Source: Zopfochytrium polystomum
Lineage: Eukaryota > Chytridiomycota > Chytridiomycetes > Chytridiales > Chytridiaceae
Length of the DNA stretch: 64,000 bases
NCBI GenBank assembly: GCA_025765615.1
Contig: JAIVFJ010000231.1
Coordinates: forward strand, 1-64,000
Direction: 5' to 3'
Made by a program: the position numbers and the translations under genes. Under the pieces are notes generated by a model. The model was given only the letters and a program-made list of their open reading frames with translations, was not told the origin of the DNA and ran no database searches. Numbering within the stretch: the stretch's first letter is position 1; each line of letters begins with the position of its first letter. This document shows, piece by piece, positions 44,701 to 57,292 of the stretch.

Positions 44701-45238
44701 GGTCCTTGTCCGTTTAAATACAACCGCGACAAAGCAGAACCCCGACTCGAGAACGCGTACGGAGGACAAGCAACTTTGTCCCTTTCAAAAAGAAGTGCAC
44801 GGGGGCTCCCAAACCGATTATGACGGATGTGGCGCGTGAAGGACTCAGCGGCGAATGTGTGTGTCTGGGGGGGGGGGAGAGTGGGGAGAGGGATATCTGT
44901 TGAAACTTTCGCAGGCCAACCCAAATTTTTTGTTTGGGGAAGGGTTTTCGTGGGAGCTGTTGAGAGAGGACTCTTCAAGTGGACAATGGACAGTATATAT
45001 TTTTTTCCTTCACTACGGGGGAAGCCAACTGTATTTTATTTAGCCCTGAGCACAATGAACAAGCACCAGTCGTCGTTAACAACAGGCAAAATCTGAAAAT
45101 CCGCTCAAAAAAAAAAAAAAATCAAATGCGAGGGGAAGAGGTCGAAAAGAGAAATAGGGGCGCCTCAAAACAAAAAAAAAAAAAAAACTCATCTCGAGAA
45201 GCATGTACAAAAAAATACCAGACCATTCATCGACTATT
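44701..45238. other. Intergenic between the LRR-type gene and paralogue 2
   Basis: A G run at 44871-44880 and A runs at 45105-45121 and 45173-45187. No gene seen. Confidence 0.4.
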
Positions 45239-46084
45239 TCAATTGTTCTCCAAAAGGGCGAGAGACTTTCCGTTCATGCCCGTGTGCTTGCCGTTCACGC
45301 TGTTGCCCCCGATCGACAGGTTCAACGACTCGATCCTGGACGCGTCCTCGCGCAGGTCCGTGCAAATGACGAGGGTGGTCATGAACACCGACACGATCCA
45401 GCACGGGTTGCCCCAGGTCAGGTACGCGGCGTCGGCGAGCGAGAACGGCTCAAAGAACACGACAAACGACGCGGCGCTCACGATCACCTGCAAGAACGCG
45501 ATCGACGCGATGCGCCACTGCACGGCCTTGACCACCGAGCTCGACGGCGCGACCGACATCCGCATCGCGACCACCCCCACCACGCACATGGCCGCCTTGA
45601 GCACGAACTCGGCCGTCCCGAACGCGCTGCACAGCAGGTCCGACCGGTTCATGTCGTCATTCAGCTCCATGTACTCGAAGATCGGCCGCAGCGTGCACGC
45701 CGTGCCCTGCATAAAGTTGTTGACCACCCCAAGCACGCCGAACGCCCCGATCGTCCACCGCCACCCGGGAGTCGCCGTCCCCGTGCCTGCTTGCAACTGC
45801 AGCGCTTCGAGGTAGAACGAGAGGATCGTTGCCGGGTAGCAGCCGGCGTTGCCCACGATGCTGAGGATGAGGGTGGTTTTGGGGTCGAGGGTGAAGACTT
45901 TGGCGATGGCGAGGAAGCCAAAGAACATGAAGAGACCGAGCCAGGCGAGGTGCGAGAGGATGATGGGCGTCGTGGCGCGGAAGGCCCGCGTGTAGGTCAT
46001 TGTGAAGACGTAGAGGAGGAAGACCCACAGAAACTGCTCGGCGCGAAGGTGCTGCCGTACCGTGACCAGGACCGGGCCGGACAT
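45239..46084 (-). CDS. Seven-helix membrane protein, paralogue 2
   Basis: A single exon of 281 residues, the same length as paralogue 1. It begins with the same MSGPVLVTVRQHLRAEQFLW and differs mainly by conservative changes in helices 3-5 and in the Ser/Asn-rich last 25 residues. I start at ATG 46084 because similarity with paralogue 1 begins exactly there; an upstream in-frame extension of 112 codons is promoter-like sequence. Function unknown. Confidence 0.72.
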   Translation of the reverse strand: MSGPVLVTVRQHLRAEQFLWVFLLYVFTMTYTRAFRATTPIILSHLAWLGLFMFFGFLAIAKVFTLDPKTTLILSIVGNAGCYPATILSFYLEALQLQAGTGTATPGWRWTIGAFGVLGVVNNFMQGTACTLRPIFEYMELNDDMNRSDLLCSAFGTAEFVLKAAMCVVGVVAMRMSVAPSSSVVKAVQWRIASIAFLQVIVSAASFVVFFEPFSLADAAYLTWGNPCWIVSVFMTTLVICTDLREDASRIESLNLSIGGNSVNGKHTGMNGKSLALLENN

Positions 46085-46501
46085 TTTGCTGGGGGTGGGG
46101 AGTGGTGGCAGTGCGGAGTGGTGAATGAGAGTGTGAGTCTGCGTGTTTGTGTGCGACCGAGTGGGAGTGGGTAGGTGTGTGTATGTTGGATATGCCGTCG
46201 ATACCTTTAAAAATCGCTCCAACTTTGTCAGAAAAACACACTTGAAGTCGCTTCCGAACACAGGCCGTCGAACGAAAGATTGCGAGAGGAATAGGTGAAA
46301 GCCAGACGAGGGACAAGGGGAGGGACTTGTGATGGGCGAGGCCGGCGTCGGCAAGTCGAGTGAGGGGTTTAAGGGAGGTGGGGTGAAGGCCGCAAGGTCA
46401 GAGGAGATGGATAGAAACAAAACGTGCTTCGTGCACCGTGATTAAATAGTTAGTGGAGGGGAGAGTGAAGAGATAGACAGGGAGGGAGATAGAGAGAGAG
46501 G

Positions 46502-46535
<34 letters not shown>

Positions 46536-47007
46536 CAGAGAGAAGAGAGAGACCGAGAGACAGAGAGAGGGAGACAGATCGAGAGAGAGACAGAGAGGAG
46601 ATTGTGAGTGTGAGTGTTGTTGGGACACGAAACGCCACAAATTTGGGGTCGACATGACGCACAAGCTGCTGCTTCCTGTGTTTCAGTTGATTACGTGTGA
46701 AACCCAGCACCAGAAAGAAAATTATTCGAATGGCTTGAACCAATCACAGCGACCCCGCCCCCTGCCAGAAAAGGAAATAAAAAAACCCCGTTTCACATTT
46801 GTCGGCGCTGATTGGAGGCGTCCTTCCAACAGTGCTAATGCAACGCAAGCAACATGATTGGAGAATGAAGAAACACACAAAAAAAATTTTTTTTTTTGAA
46901 ATTTCCCTATATTTCTTTTTTTTTTTTTTTTTTGGGTTGTTGCTGGCTGGTTCGGACGACAGTTTAAGGGTGCTCGCACTTGCTTCCTTATCCCCCCAGC
47001 TTGCTCT
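46085..47007. other. 5' flank of paralogue 2 with GA microsatellite
   Basis: A GA-rich simple repeat at about 46482-46600 and a T run at 46917-46934. No gene seen. Confidence 0.5.
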
Positions 47008-48807
47008 TCACAAAGCCCGCAAAGGCACCGCGTCCGCTGCCGCCTCCTCACGCGCGACGCCGCCGCCGCCATCCAGCCCCGCCGCCGCAAACTTGTCCCG
47101 CACCACCACCCGCACCCCGCGCGGCGGCCGCACCCGGCACTCGTCGTTGCGCGTCGAGTGCGCCTCGTACCACGCCGTCACGCGGCTCGTCACCAGCCGA
47201 AAGTACTGCCGGAACACGACCGGTGGCGGTGAACCGTCGGTCGCGGTGGACGAGGAGGAGGACGAAGAGGAGGAGGAGGAGGGGATGGGCGGCAGCGACT
47301 CGTGCGGCGTGCGGTCCGTCATCCACGCGACCGTGTTTGCGGCGAGCGTCGCGGCCGTGCCCCGAGTCGCCGCGTGCGGCGCCACGCGGGTCGAGACCGT
47401 GCGCGTCTCGCGCCCGCCGGGCATCATGACGATCGTGACGGGGACCTTTCCAGCGGCGACGGCGGCCGCGACGTTCTCCGGGTTCAAGTCGTCGTCTTCG
47501 TCGGCGTCGACGCCGTCCGCGGGTTCGCCGCCCGGCGGCCCGCGGTCGAGCACGCCGCGGAGATGCTCGACGCTGCCGAGAGCGCCGATGACGGTAGGGT
47601 CCTGCACGACGCAGTCCCAGACGCGACACGTGTTGGCCACGGACGAGGCTTGGAAGACGCCGCCCTCGACGGACCAGATGGCCGGGCCTGTTGTTGTTGT
47701 TTTGTGTGTGTGTGCGTGTGTGCGTTTGATGTTCCAAAGCAATTGAAATAAACTTGTGAATAACACACGGATACGATCCCCCCACCTCCCCGACAAAAAC
47801 ACTTACCAAACCCAAACCCCCAGTCGTGCACCTTTTGCACCAGCTTGCCGTCGAACCGCACCTCCCGGTCGTCGTCGCTCACGCCATAGTACCCGGGCGA
47901 CTCGACGTGCAACCCGGGCCGCCGCTGCGCCCGCCCCGGTTCGACGAACCCTTCGTGGATCGTCAGGTACCCGACCTTGTTCGCCTCGCCCGGGCAGTGC
48001 GCCAGGCACCGGTTGACGACGCCCGAGTACCGCTTGCACTTGTCCGGCAGCGACGCGTGCGACCCCATCACGATCGGCAGCATGTTGACGTGGAACGGCT
48101 CGATCTCGGACCGCAGCGCGGTCACCAGCGCAGACCGCCGCGCCCGCGTGTCCGCGGGAAGCGGGTCGCCGGTCGCGTCCCGCGCGGGGGAGTAGTACCG
48201 CTCCGCAGGCGCCACCCCCTCGCCGTCCTCCTCGGCCGGCGGCGGCGGCGGCGGAGGCGGCACAAACAACCCCCGCGCAACCGCCCACGCCTCCAGATCG
48301 TCCCACGTCGCCGCCGTCCGCATCCGCAGCGCCAAGTCGAGAAGCTGCACGTCCCACCAATCCGAGAAATCGCCGCCGTCCACAAGGTCCGCCGTCCGCT
48401 CCCCGGCGCCGGCGGCCTCGCCGCCCCCGCGATACCCGCGCCGCCGATGCCGATGCCGCTGCTGCTGCGCAGATTTCCAGCTCGGCAGCGGCCGCGACCG
48501 CACCAGCCGCGCCGGGAAATCGATCCGCGCGACCTCCGGCCAGTACCCGTGCTGCGTCCAGTCGAGGCAGGACGGCGACGCGCGCGACAGCCGCACGAAG
48601 GAGAGGACCAGCGCCAACGCGTCGCGGTCGCGGCGGAGGGCGCGGAGCGGGCTGGTGCGGCTGAGCAGCGCGCCGAGGAGGATGGCGTGGGCCGCGGGGT
48701 CCCAGCCGGGCGGCGCCGGGCGCGGCGCGGCGGCGGTGGGTCGGCGTGGTGCGGTCTTCCGAGGCGGAGGCGGCGGCGGCGGCGACGGCGGCGGCGGTTG
48801 GTGTTGC

Positions 48808-48839
<32 letters not shown>

Positions 48840-49172
48840 CGCCGCATCGCGCCCCCGCCGACGAGGCCACAGCGACGGCAGGGCGGCGGCCGTTTGGTGC
48901 ACCAGGTCGCTCCAGCGCCTCGTCCTCGTCGTCGTCGTTGTCGTCTTTGTCGTTGCTGTGTTGTTGTTTGGCGGCGACGTCGGCGAGGGCGAAGGCGGGG
49001 AAGGCGAAGGCGAAGGCGAAGGCGACGGGCGGGCGTCCTGTGGGTTCGTTTCGCTGACGACACGGTCGCCGTCGCCGCCGTTGCTGTTGCTGTTGGCGCT
49101 GCTGTTGCTGTTGGTGCTGCTGTTGCTGTTGCTGTTGCCGTTGCCGTTGCCGTTGCTGTTGTTGTCTGTCAT
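47008..49172 (-). CDS. Conserved hypothetical protein with low-complexity N-terminus
   Basis: Two exons, 49172-47807 and 47687-47008, give 681 residues; the intron (119 nt) interrupts WGFGFG|PAIWSVEGGV in frame. Residues 1-150 are Asn, Ser, Pro, Thr and Gln runs, including a stretch of eleven Gln. The conserved-looking core runs from DWTQHGYWPEVARIDFPARL to the C-terminus, with HCPGEANKVGYLTIHEGFVEP, then RRPGLHVESPGYYG, GGVFQASSVANTCRVWDC and VEHLRGVLDR. His and Asp-rich motifs in the core would suit a metal-binding beta-barrel, but I cannot name a family. No signal peptide or membrane helix. Confidence 0.62.
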
Positions 49173-50626
49173 GATTGGGCTGCTGCTTTGGTGGCGGCCT
49201 CCTTCCTTGCAGCAAGTCAGTTAGTCGTGATGTGTGTGAGTGAGTGAGTGAGTGAGTGGGTGTGGGGGACCGGCGGCTGGCGACGTGCGGCGCGGGAGGC
49301 GGCTGTGGCAAGGTTTCTGTGCCGCCGCCCCCAAAGAGAGACGACAGAGAGAGAGAGAGAGACAGAGAGAGAGTGAGAGCGACGACAAAAGAGGAAGGAA
49401 AGAAATCGAAAATAATTGAACTCCAAAGACAAGGCTGGAAAAAAAAAGAGAAAAAAAAAACAGATTACGCAAAGATGTGTAGGAGGGGGAGGGTCAGGAG
49501 GAGGGGGCCGAGGGTAAAGATGATTTCCAACCCTTTCGCCCGCATCGCCTTCCTCACCGCAACACCCTCAAAACCTCAAAACCCTTCCCGACAGAATGCG
49601 CCAGCGCGAACCGTGGCGCCCGGCCCGCCCGGCTCGCCACAGCTTCTGCTGCTGCAGATCCTCCGTTGGTATCTTTCCATCGCCGCGCCGCACGGACTGG
49701 GAGCTGGGAACATTTCTTTTTTTTTATTTTCCATATTTATTTCTTCTTGATTGTGGAAGAAGTGTTCTTCCGTTGCTTTTGTGCTGTCGCTGGCATTTGC
49801 AACAAACCTACACTACAGAATGGTCGCGGTTTCTTCTTTTCCTTTTCCCCCTCTCTTTCTACTTGGCCCCCTTTTTCTTCACGGACCCCCCTCCCCACCC
49901 TCCCCGCTTTCGCGCCTTTTTCGTTTGTTTCTTTGCTTCTTCTTTTCTGTTTTTTTTTTTTTTTTATGAATCTCTTCTTGTCTAGGAACGCCGAGGGAGC
50001 GAGAAAAAGGAAGGAAAGAAAGGGTGAAAAAGGGGGGGGAGTGGTGGTGATGGGGTAGTCGGGCAGGGGGGTTACCAGAGTGAGGGTGTATAACAATGGC
50101 ACGAGATCCAAATATTTTTCTTGAGAGAAGGGAGGGGCGGGGTGGGAGGGCGAAGAACAAGGTGTGCGTGGCACTGGGAAAACGTGAAAAAGCCGGACAG
50201 GTTTGTTTGTTCTTCAAAAGGTTTGGTCGCGAAACAAAAAGGCAATTACATCATCCCTTCTTCCAACACTCGCTTCGTTACCCCCCCTTCATACCCATAC
50301 CCTTTCCAAAGGGGGGGAGTGAGGGAGAGCTAAGGGGTGCGGGAGTGGAGAGAGAGAGAAGAGTTGCCCTGGACCGGGTAGAAGGGGGCGCCCATAGGGG
50401 GTGGGGCGAGGGAGCGGAGGGAAGTGGGAGCAACAAAAGGGGGAGGGGGGGAAGATGCAAGCACAACGTAAATAGGAACAACGAGGAAAAGAAAAAAAAA
50501 AAAGGAGAAACCAACAAACTCACAAGCAAAAAAAGGCAAAAGAGGAAGAGGAGAGGACAAACCCGTTTTTGGTAGCGAAAGAAGGAAAAAGAAGGGAAAA
50601 ACAAAGACGGCTCCAGACAGACCTTT
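49173..50626. other. Intergenic, 1.45 kb, with homopolymer and pyrimidine tracts
   Basis: GTGA repeat at 49228-49258, GA-rich tract 49345-49380, T/C-rich stretch 49830-49960 with a T run, and A/G-rich sequence 50340-50600. Frames here are low-complexity. No gene seen. Confidence 0.5.
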
Positions 50627-52815
50627 TCACGCCGTGCGTCCAGAAGAGTCCGACCCGCTGTGCGGAGACGGCGCCACGGCCGGGCTCTCGCCGCCCACCG
50701 CCGCGCGCCGCGTCACGCTGCTCACGAGGAACGACCGCCCGCCGCTCGACGCCGTCTTCTCAACGTCAATGTCGACCCCGGGCTCCGCCGCCACCGCGAT
50801 GCCAAGACCTGCCGCCGCCGCCGTCGCGTCCGTCATCATGGGCGACGGCTGCGGATTCGCACCGGTCGCCGCCGTGGCAGATACGCCAAACAGTCCCCCG
50901 AGCCCCAGCCCAAACCCGATGCCCGTCATCTCCGGCGACGCCAGCACGGGCGAGCCAATGAACCGCTCGGGCTCCTTGCCGACGTTCTCCAGCATCTCGT
51001 ACGCCAGCTCGTCCATCAGCGCCAGGTCCGAGCCCAGCACCTCCTCGGCCTTGTCCATCCGCAGCTCGCACAGCCACGCCAGCGCCGGCACGCTCGCCGC
51101 GACGAACCGCATCGCAATCACGATCGCCGCCGTCGCGCAGAACGACCACCCGCCCGCGCTCGCCAGCGACACCAGCTGGTACCCGACCTGCCGCCACCGC
51201 CCCTCCACCGCCCCCGCGAGGATCACCGACCCGTCCAGCGCCGCGATCCACGGCTGCGCAAACAGCCCCGTCGCGACCAAGCCCCACATGCCGCCCACCC
51301 CGTGTACCCCCCACACGTCGAGCGCGTCGTCCACCCCGACGTACCCCTTGAGCCGGCACGCAAAGTTGCACAGCACTCCCGCCACCGCGCCAATGACGAG
51401 CGACGCCCACGGCGCGACGTACCCGGACGCCGGCGTGATGGCGACCATGGCCGCGACCGCCCCCGAGCACAGGCCGAACCCAGAAAGCGTCGCAGGCGAC
51501 TCTTCGTCCTCTTCCTCGCGCGTCGTCGACGAGCCGGCCCCGCCGTTCGCCTTTGCGGCGCGGCGCTGTCGCTGGCGGCGGCGGCGCTGGTTGTAGTACG
51601 CGACGGTCGCATAGTCCACCAGCGGCCACGACAGCGCGCCGGCGCACGCGGCGAGGTGGGTCACCAGCGCGGCCATCCCCGCGCGCGCGGTCCCCGCGCC
51701 GGCGGACCCGCCGTTGAATCCGAGCCACCCGAACCACAGGATGCCCGTGCCGAGAAACACAAACGTCAGGTTGTGCGGGCGGAACGTCTCCCCGCGGATG
51801 CGCCGGCGCTTGCCCAGCGTCACGGCGATGGCGAGCCCGGCGAACCCGGACACCACCTCGACCGGCCCGCCGCCGGCAAAATCTAGCACGCCGCGCCCGC
51901 ACGGGGACTGCGTGGTCGCCAGCGCGAGGCAGTCCAGGTTGCGCAGCCAGCCGTGGTACGACCAGGTCCAGTACGCGACCGGGTCGTACACGATGGTCGT
52001 CCAGAGGAAAATGAAGAGGAGCGACGGGACCAGCCGGATGCGCTCCGCTGCCGAGCCAAAGACGAGCCCGGCCGTTACGGTGGCGAACTGCAGCTGGTAG
52101 AGGCAAAAGACGGCCGACGAGACGGCGGGGGCGATGCGAAGCGCGTCAAAGCCGACTCCCGACAGTCCGGCAAGCTGAGAAGGGCTGCCGAGGAAGGGCG
52201 ACGCGTTGGACGAGGCGAGTTGGTCCGCCGTAGGATCGTTTGGGTCGAGCACGGTGGACTCGGCGAACGCCAGGGAGTAGCCAAAGATTGTCCACTGAAA
52301 AGGTTGACACGGCCCTGATTAGTTGATAACTGAACCCGCGCGAAAAAAAAAAAAAAAAAAAATGTGCGAAAGTGTGTCTCTCACCTGGATGCTCACAACC
52401 GCAATCGACACCATGCAAAGCATGATGAGCGAGAGGGCGTTTTTCCTCCGCGACATGCCCGAGTAGACTAGTTGGACAAAAAAAAAGGTGTAGACACAGT
52501 CAGATTTTCGCGGTGAATTGTTTCCACGCCGTTCGCACCACCTCCCGGTCCCACCCTGGCGCAAGTCAAATAACAAGCACCCGAAAAGTTTTTTTCGTTT
52601 CGGCAGATAGGGTGGGGAAGGGCTCACTCACAGAAGCCCAGGCCGGGACCCATGAAGAACACGATGGCGGCGCTCAGAATCATGAAACCGTTAGAGTTGA
52701 GATCGAGGCCGCCGTACGACGGCAGGAACGGGTCGGCGGTGGCATTGGTGGTAGCGACGTTTGCGGCGGCGCGCAACTGGGGCGCGAACGGCGCCGGGTT
52801 GGGGGCGGCGGGCAT
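50627..52815 (-). CDS. Ammonium transporter, Mep1/Mep3-like (AMT/MEP/Rh family)
   Basis: Three exons, 52815-52632, 52467-52385 and 52294-50627, give 644 residues. Helices can be followed from FMILSAAIVFFMGPGLGFFY (across intron 1) to CATAAIVIAMRF. The signature DFAGGGPVEVVSGFAGL has Glu where the first of the twin pore histidines usually stands (as in yeast Mep1/Mep3), while the second His is kept in DVWGVHGVGGMWG. The family conducts ammonium at the plasma membrane; the Glu form is a transporter rather than a Mep2-type sensor in yeast, so that role is inferred here. Additions are a charged cytosolic insert (Arg/Gln then Glu-rich) mid-protein and a C-terminal tail of about 150 residues. Confidence 0.9.
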
Positions 52816-54297
52816 TGATGTGATGTGATGAGAGGGAGGGGGGGGAAGAGTGTGTGAGCGAAGGGAGCGTCACTGGCGAGACGAGACGCTGCGCAGCCGG
52901 CCTAGTGTTGCAGTCTGCCCGCTACGCCCTGGTGCAACGAGGTGGGGGGGAAGGGGAGAAGGGGAGAAGGGAAGTAGGGAAAGGGGACGGCGGCGGCGGC
53001 GGCGGCAGCGGCGGGGGGAAAGAAGGCGGCGGACGACGAGGACGAGGCGGGCGGCCTGTGGTAAATGATTCTGGCTGGTGGGAGGGGGAGAGACAGAGCG
53101 GAGCAAAAGGCGGGCCTGATCTGGGATCTCTTGAAAAGATCTCCGCCTCACTCGGAGAGAGCCCCAAATCGCAAGAGAGTAGAGTTGCAACAACCCAGAG
53201 AGACAGGCAGGCAGGCAGACAGACAAACAGACAGACAGACAAAATCTGAACCAAAAGAAGATAAAAGAAAGGGAAGTAGAGCCGGTCCCGCTTATCCGAC
53301 CAATCAGCGTGCGGCGGCCACGTCCTTATCGCTCGCTCCCATGCGTAATACGTATAAAACCTTTCAATTATCACAAAGTGGCCCACGTGATAGACAGACA
53401 ACGCTCGTACAACCTTCCATGCGTGCATCACTACATGGCGGCAGCCCCTCGTCAATCACCCGTTCGTTCGTTGTATTAACACCTCGAACAACAACAAACA
53501 GGAAAAAACCCCTTATCTTAGATGATCGACCTCCCTTCTTCCCGCGGCATCTAAATCGATGGCCCCTCTACCCCACCCGCCCCCACAGCCCCACACAGCG
53601 GCAACACACGCTCACACTGCACGCACACGCACGCACGCGGGTAGAAGGAGATCTCTCCGCCGACTTGCAAACGTTGTGGAGCACGTCTCTCGTATCCGTG
53701 CGTGCTATTCAACGTCAACGTCCCGCACGTGTTGTTTGCTCATCTGACCCAACCCAACCAACCAAAATTGTAAAAAAAAAAAAAAAATTAAAAAAAACCG
53801 GGATGTACTGTACAAGTTTAATAATCCGGAAATGAAGGACAGTCAACTCCTTGTAACGATACCCTTTTGATGATTTTCCCGTCTTGGGGGCGCGAGTGAA
53901 TCAATTTATTTTTTTTTTTAATACATTTTTTTGGGCTGTATCCCCACGACTTGTCACATGGACAATGGATGACGCCAAAAAAAAAAAAAAAAAAAAGAAC
54001 AAAAAAAAAATAAAGAACAAATCGGTTTCTTGACCGGCGCACTGTTCCCGTTTGCAACTTTTACAAATTCTTAAAGCATATGCTTGTGACTTCCCTCGTT
54101 TATTTTTTTGTGATGTCTTTGAACTTCTGTTAGCTTCCTCTAACACTTTTCTGCGGCGCAACCAGACCTCCATGGAAAAAAAAAAGAAAGAACGATGGGG
54201 AGCTGAAGGAGGAGGTGTTTCCCCCTCCTAGCGGTATAAATAATGAAAAACTCCGGTCCTACTCTGATCAACGTTTGCGCTACTTTGTTTTCGCAAA
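52816..54297. other. Intergenic region between ammonium transporter and secreted protein
   Basis: GGC/GGA-rich tract 52945-53060, CAGG/CAGA repeats 53203-53242, A runs at 53771-53785 and 53979-53996. A plus-strand CGTATAAAACC at 53350 looks like a TATA box but no plus-strand gene follows. No gene seen. Confidence 0.4.
53291..53513 (-). promoter_or_regulatory. Three GATAAG sites upstream of the ammonium transporter
   Basis: CTTATC on the plus strand (GATAAG on the gene's strand) occurs at 53291-53296, 53325-53330 and 53508-53513, about 480-700 bp before the ATG. GATA factors control nitrogen-source genes in fungi through this motif. Three copies in one orientation fit such control but are not proof. 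Confidence 0.4.
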
Positions 54298-54447
54298 TCA
54301 CATCACTTTGTTCTTGTGGCTTGGCGGCGGCACGCACTTTACGCCAGCCGGCAGGTTTGGGAACTTGGTCTTGCGCGCCTGCGACGGGTACGGCACTTCG
54401 TCCCACGCGCCGTCCGTCGTGTTGCGCCAGTACACGGGGCAGCTTGA

Positions 54448-54478
<31 letters not shown>

Positions 54479-57292
54479 TTTTTTTTTTTTTTTTTTTTTT
54501 TGTGGACGGGGGAAAAAACGAAGGACCGGGAGCGGGAAGCCTCAGAAAGCAATTGGCTTGGGGTTGGATCGAAACCACCCCCGAACACAACTCACGGCGG
54601 GTAGTATCCGTAGCTGTACTGCCCCGCGTTGAACGCGGGGTAGTTGGACTGCCACACCAGCGGCGAGTCAAAGATCGGCCAGTTTAGGAACGCCGGCGGC
54701 GCCGCGCCGTTGATCCGCTCGAGCGGCGGGTACGCAAACCAGTTGGCCATGCTGTTGCCGCTGTATTGGAACTGGGAGAGGGGAGGAAGGGTTCGGATCG
54801 GCATCATTCAGGCGTCGACGAAATGGGGAAGGGTTTACCATTTTGTACAGGGTGTTGCCTGCCGTGTCGGTCTTTTGCGCGGGAAAACGGAGGATGCAAG
54901 GAGATGCGGTCAGTGTTATTTGCGCACAAAAAGGAAGCCAAGGAGAAAGGGTACTCGCGCGCTTACGCGCAATTTTTCGTTACTCACATATCCCAACTCC
55001 GCCCTCTGCGTCCCGTTCACCGGCGGCGCAAACGCAAACCGCGTTCCCGCCTTGACCCGCGCCGCAAACGCCGCCAGCTTCTCCTGCATCCCAGCCCCGG
55101 CCACCTCCGCCGGCTTCGCCGCCTCCACCGCCACCCCCGGCCGCCGGCTCCCCCGCGTCCAAGTACACCCGGAACGACTGGTCGTTCGACCCTTTCCCCG
55201 CCGCGGCGCCCACCGTGATCGGCCGGCTCGAGCTCACCGCGATCAGCACCGAGCTCGGTCCGAACCCGTAGAAGAGACGGTACGCAGGGTCCTTCGCGTC
55301 GCAGAGCGTCGCGGCGCAGGACGCGTCCATGTAGGAGATTGGGTATTGCTTGGTCGACGGCATGCTGCCGATGATGAAGGGCGCGCCTCCCATGCTGGTC
55401 GCGTTCATCCGCTGCAGGACGTTGTCGACGACGAGGAGGTGCGTGTTTTTGTAGAGGAGCCATTCTTGGACGTACCCGTCCCTTTGTGAGAAGTGTTTAG
55501 TTTTGGTTTTGGATCGGCTGTATATTTAATTTCATGATTACCATTCGTATTCTCCGTTGAGATAATCGTTGCCGGGCACGCCCATGTAAAAGTTGGACCG
55601 GGACGACGTGGTCGTGGCGTTGTGGCCGTTCCAAAAGATGCCCGGTAACGTCGACTGGCCCGGAATCGCTTCGTGGCTCACGACCGGCGTGTTGCCTTTG
55701 CATCGAAGGATTGGTTTAGAAAAATGTGAAAAGGTTGAAGGGCCATTTTCCCCCACCGATGTAGATGCCGTAAGAGTCGGTGATGTACGAGGTCAAGTAG
55801 TACGAGTACTCTCCGAGCCCGGACGCCCGCACCGTCCGGTCTCCGGTTTGCTTGGCGATGTTGAGGATCGTCGCGTTGATGTTGTAATTGACTGTGGCAG
55901 AGTACGTCAGCAGCCAGCCTCTCTTGGGCTTTGTGAAATAACGTGGGAAAAGTGTTTGGTTGGAGAGGTGGTAAATGCGCGTTAGGCAATACGAGAGTTG
56001 GCCTGTGTGGGAACAGAACCAAAACAAGCGGCCGACAAACCTGATGGAGAATGTCGATCTCGTCGTCGCCAAAGTAAATCCACAAGTCCGCCAGGAACCA
56101 CCAAATGTTGTAGTTGTGGTAGTCGTTCGACTCGCACCGCATGCACTGCGTCACCAGCCGGTCCGACCACCAGGTCGCGGCGTGCCGCGCCATCGACACC
56201 TGCAGCCCAGTGTCCGCGAGGGTCACCAACGCCGGGTCGTCCGAAAAGTCCCGCACCGTGACAAACGTAAACAAGTTGTACACGCCGTAGTCCTGGCTCG
56301 CGTACTCCGCCACCAAACCGTAATACAGCTTCGCCGCTCGCTCAAACACCGTCTTCTTGCCCGTCGGGTCCGCGGCCGAGAACGGCACAAACGTGCCGTT
56401 CGGAAACATCACCGACGAAAGGTACCGCGTCGCGGCCGCCAGCAAGTTCAAGTTCGACGTCGTCCACCGCCCCGCCGTGAACGGCACCGTCTGGTAGTAC
56501 GCCTGCGCCGCCGCAATCAGCTCCGGCGGCGCCAGGCACGACACCCGCAGCAGCACGTCCAGGAACAGCCAGTTCTCAAACTCCATCGCCGCGTTGACGT
56601 TCTCGCTGTTGCGCGCCAGCATGTCCGCGGCGGCCTTGTTCGCGTACGCCAGCGACGTCAGGTTGTACCCCTCCGCCGCTGCTTGGTAGTACATAAAGTA
56701 CAGCTGCCGGTTCGGGTTCGCGTTCTTGGCGAACCCGGCGTACGTCGCCGCCGCGTCGTAGTCGCCGCTGGACGTGAACGCGAGTGACTGCCAGCGCACC
56801 CCGGCCCGCCGCGCTTCGACCTCCGCTTGCGGCCCGACCGTCTGTGGGTTCTGGTTGCCGCAGACGCCCTGCGGGAACGGCCTCGCTCGGCAGCTCCTCG
56901 CGCGACTTGGTGCCGAGGAACTTTGGCGTGTAGATGGGAGGCGGTGGAGGCGGCGGCGGCGGCGAGGTCGTGGAGGTGCTCTTGGTCACAGACGGGGCCT
57001 TTTTGGTGGTCGGGGTGGCGGGCTTTGTCGAGGTCGGCGGCGGCGGCGGCTGGGTGCTCGACGGGGAGTAGGATGCGCTGACGGCGGTTGGTAGGAGAAG
57101 GAGGAGGAGGAGGAGGAGCGCAAGTGCGAGCAGTAGAAACAGCTGTCTGGCGCCGAGGACCGGCGCGCGCTTTTTTGCGGTCGTGCCGGCGGTCGTGCTG
57201 GGCGGCGGCGACCACCACAGCCGTTGCGAGGCGGAACGCTGGGACGCGCGGCGCTGCCCGCGGGTGTGCTTCATCGTCGTCATCACTCTCAC
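54298..57292 (-). CDS. Large secreted or membrane-anchored protein, probable polysaccharide-active enzyme
   Basis: Seven exons: 57292-56041, 55928-55757, 55695-55542, 55481-54988, 54871-54839, 54771-54596 and 54442-54298, about 800 residues. A basic N-terminus and a Leu-run helix (LFLLLALALLLLLLLLLP) act as signal or anchor; a Pro/Thr stalk follows. The ectodomain first looks helical (MEFENWLFLDVLLRVSC; then CMRCESNDYHNYNIWWFLAD), then strand-rich (FYMGVPGNDYLNGEYEWDG; then QYPISYMDASCAATLCD), a layout seen in alpha/alpha-barrel lyases and hydrolases; I cannot name the family. Two one-base excesses break the frame: in exon 1 between about 56880 and 56910, and in exon 4 at the five-G run near 55137. 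With one base ignored at each, every splice phase fits. Start may be 57292 or ATG 57274. Confidence 0.65.

Noticed and set aside
47826..49247. 473-codon plus-strand open frame
   Set aside because: Antisense shadow of the conserved hypothetical gene on the minus strand; Arg/Pro/Val-rich with no domain.
50660..51886. 408-codon plus-strand open frame
   Set aside because: Antisense shadow of the ammonium transporter.
53065..53835. 256-codon plus-strand frame behind a TATA-like box at 53350
   Set aside because: Composed of simple repeats and low-complexity sequence; no continuity with any exon.
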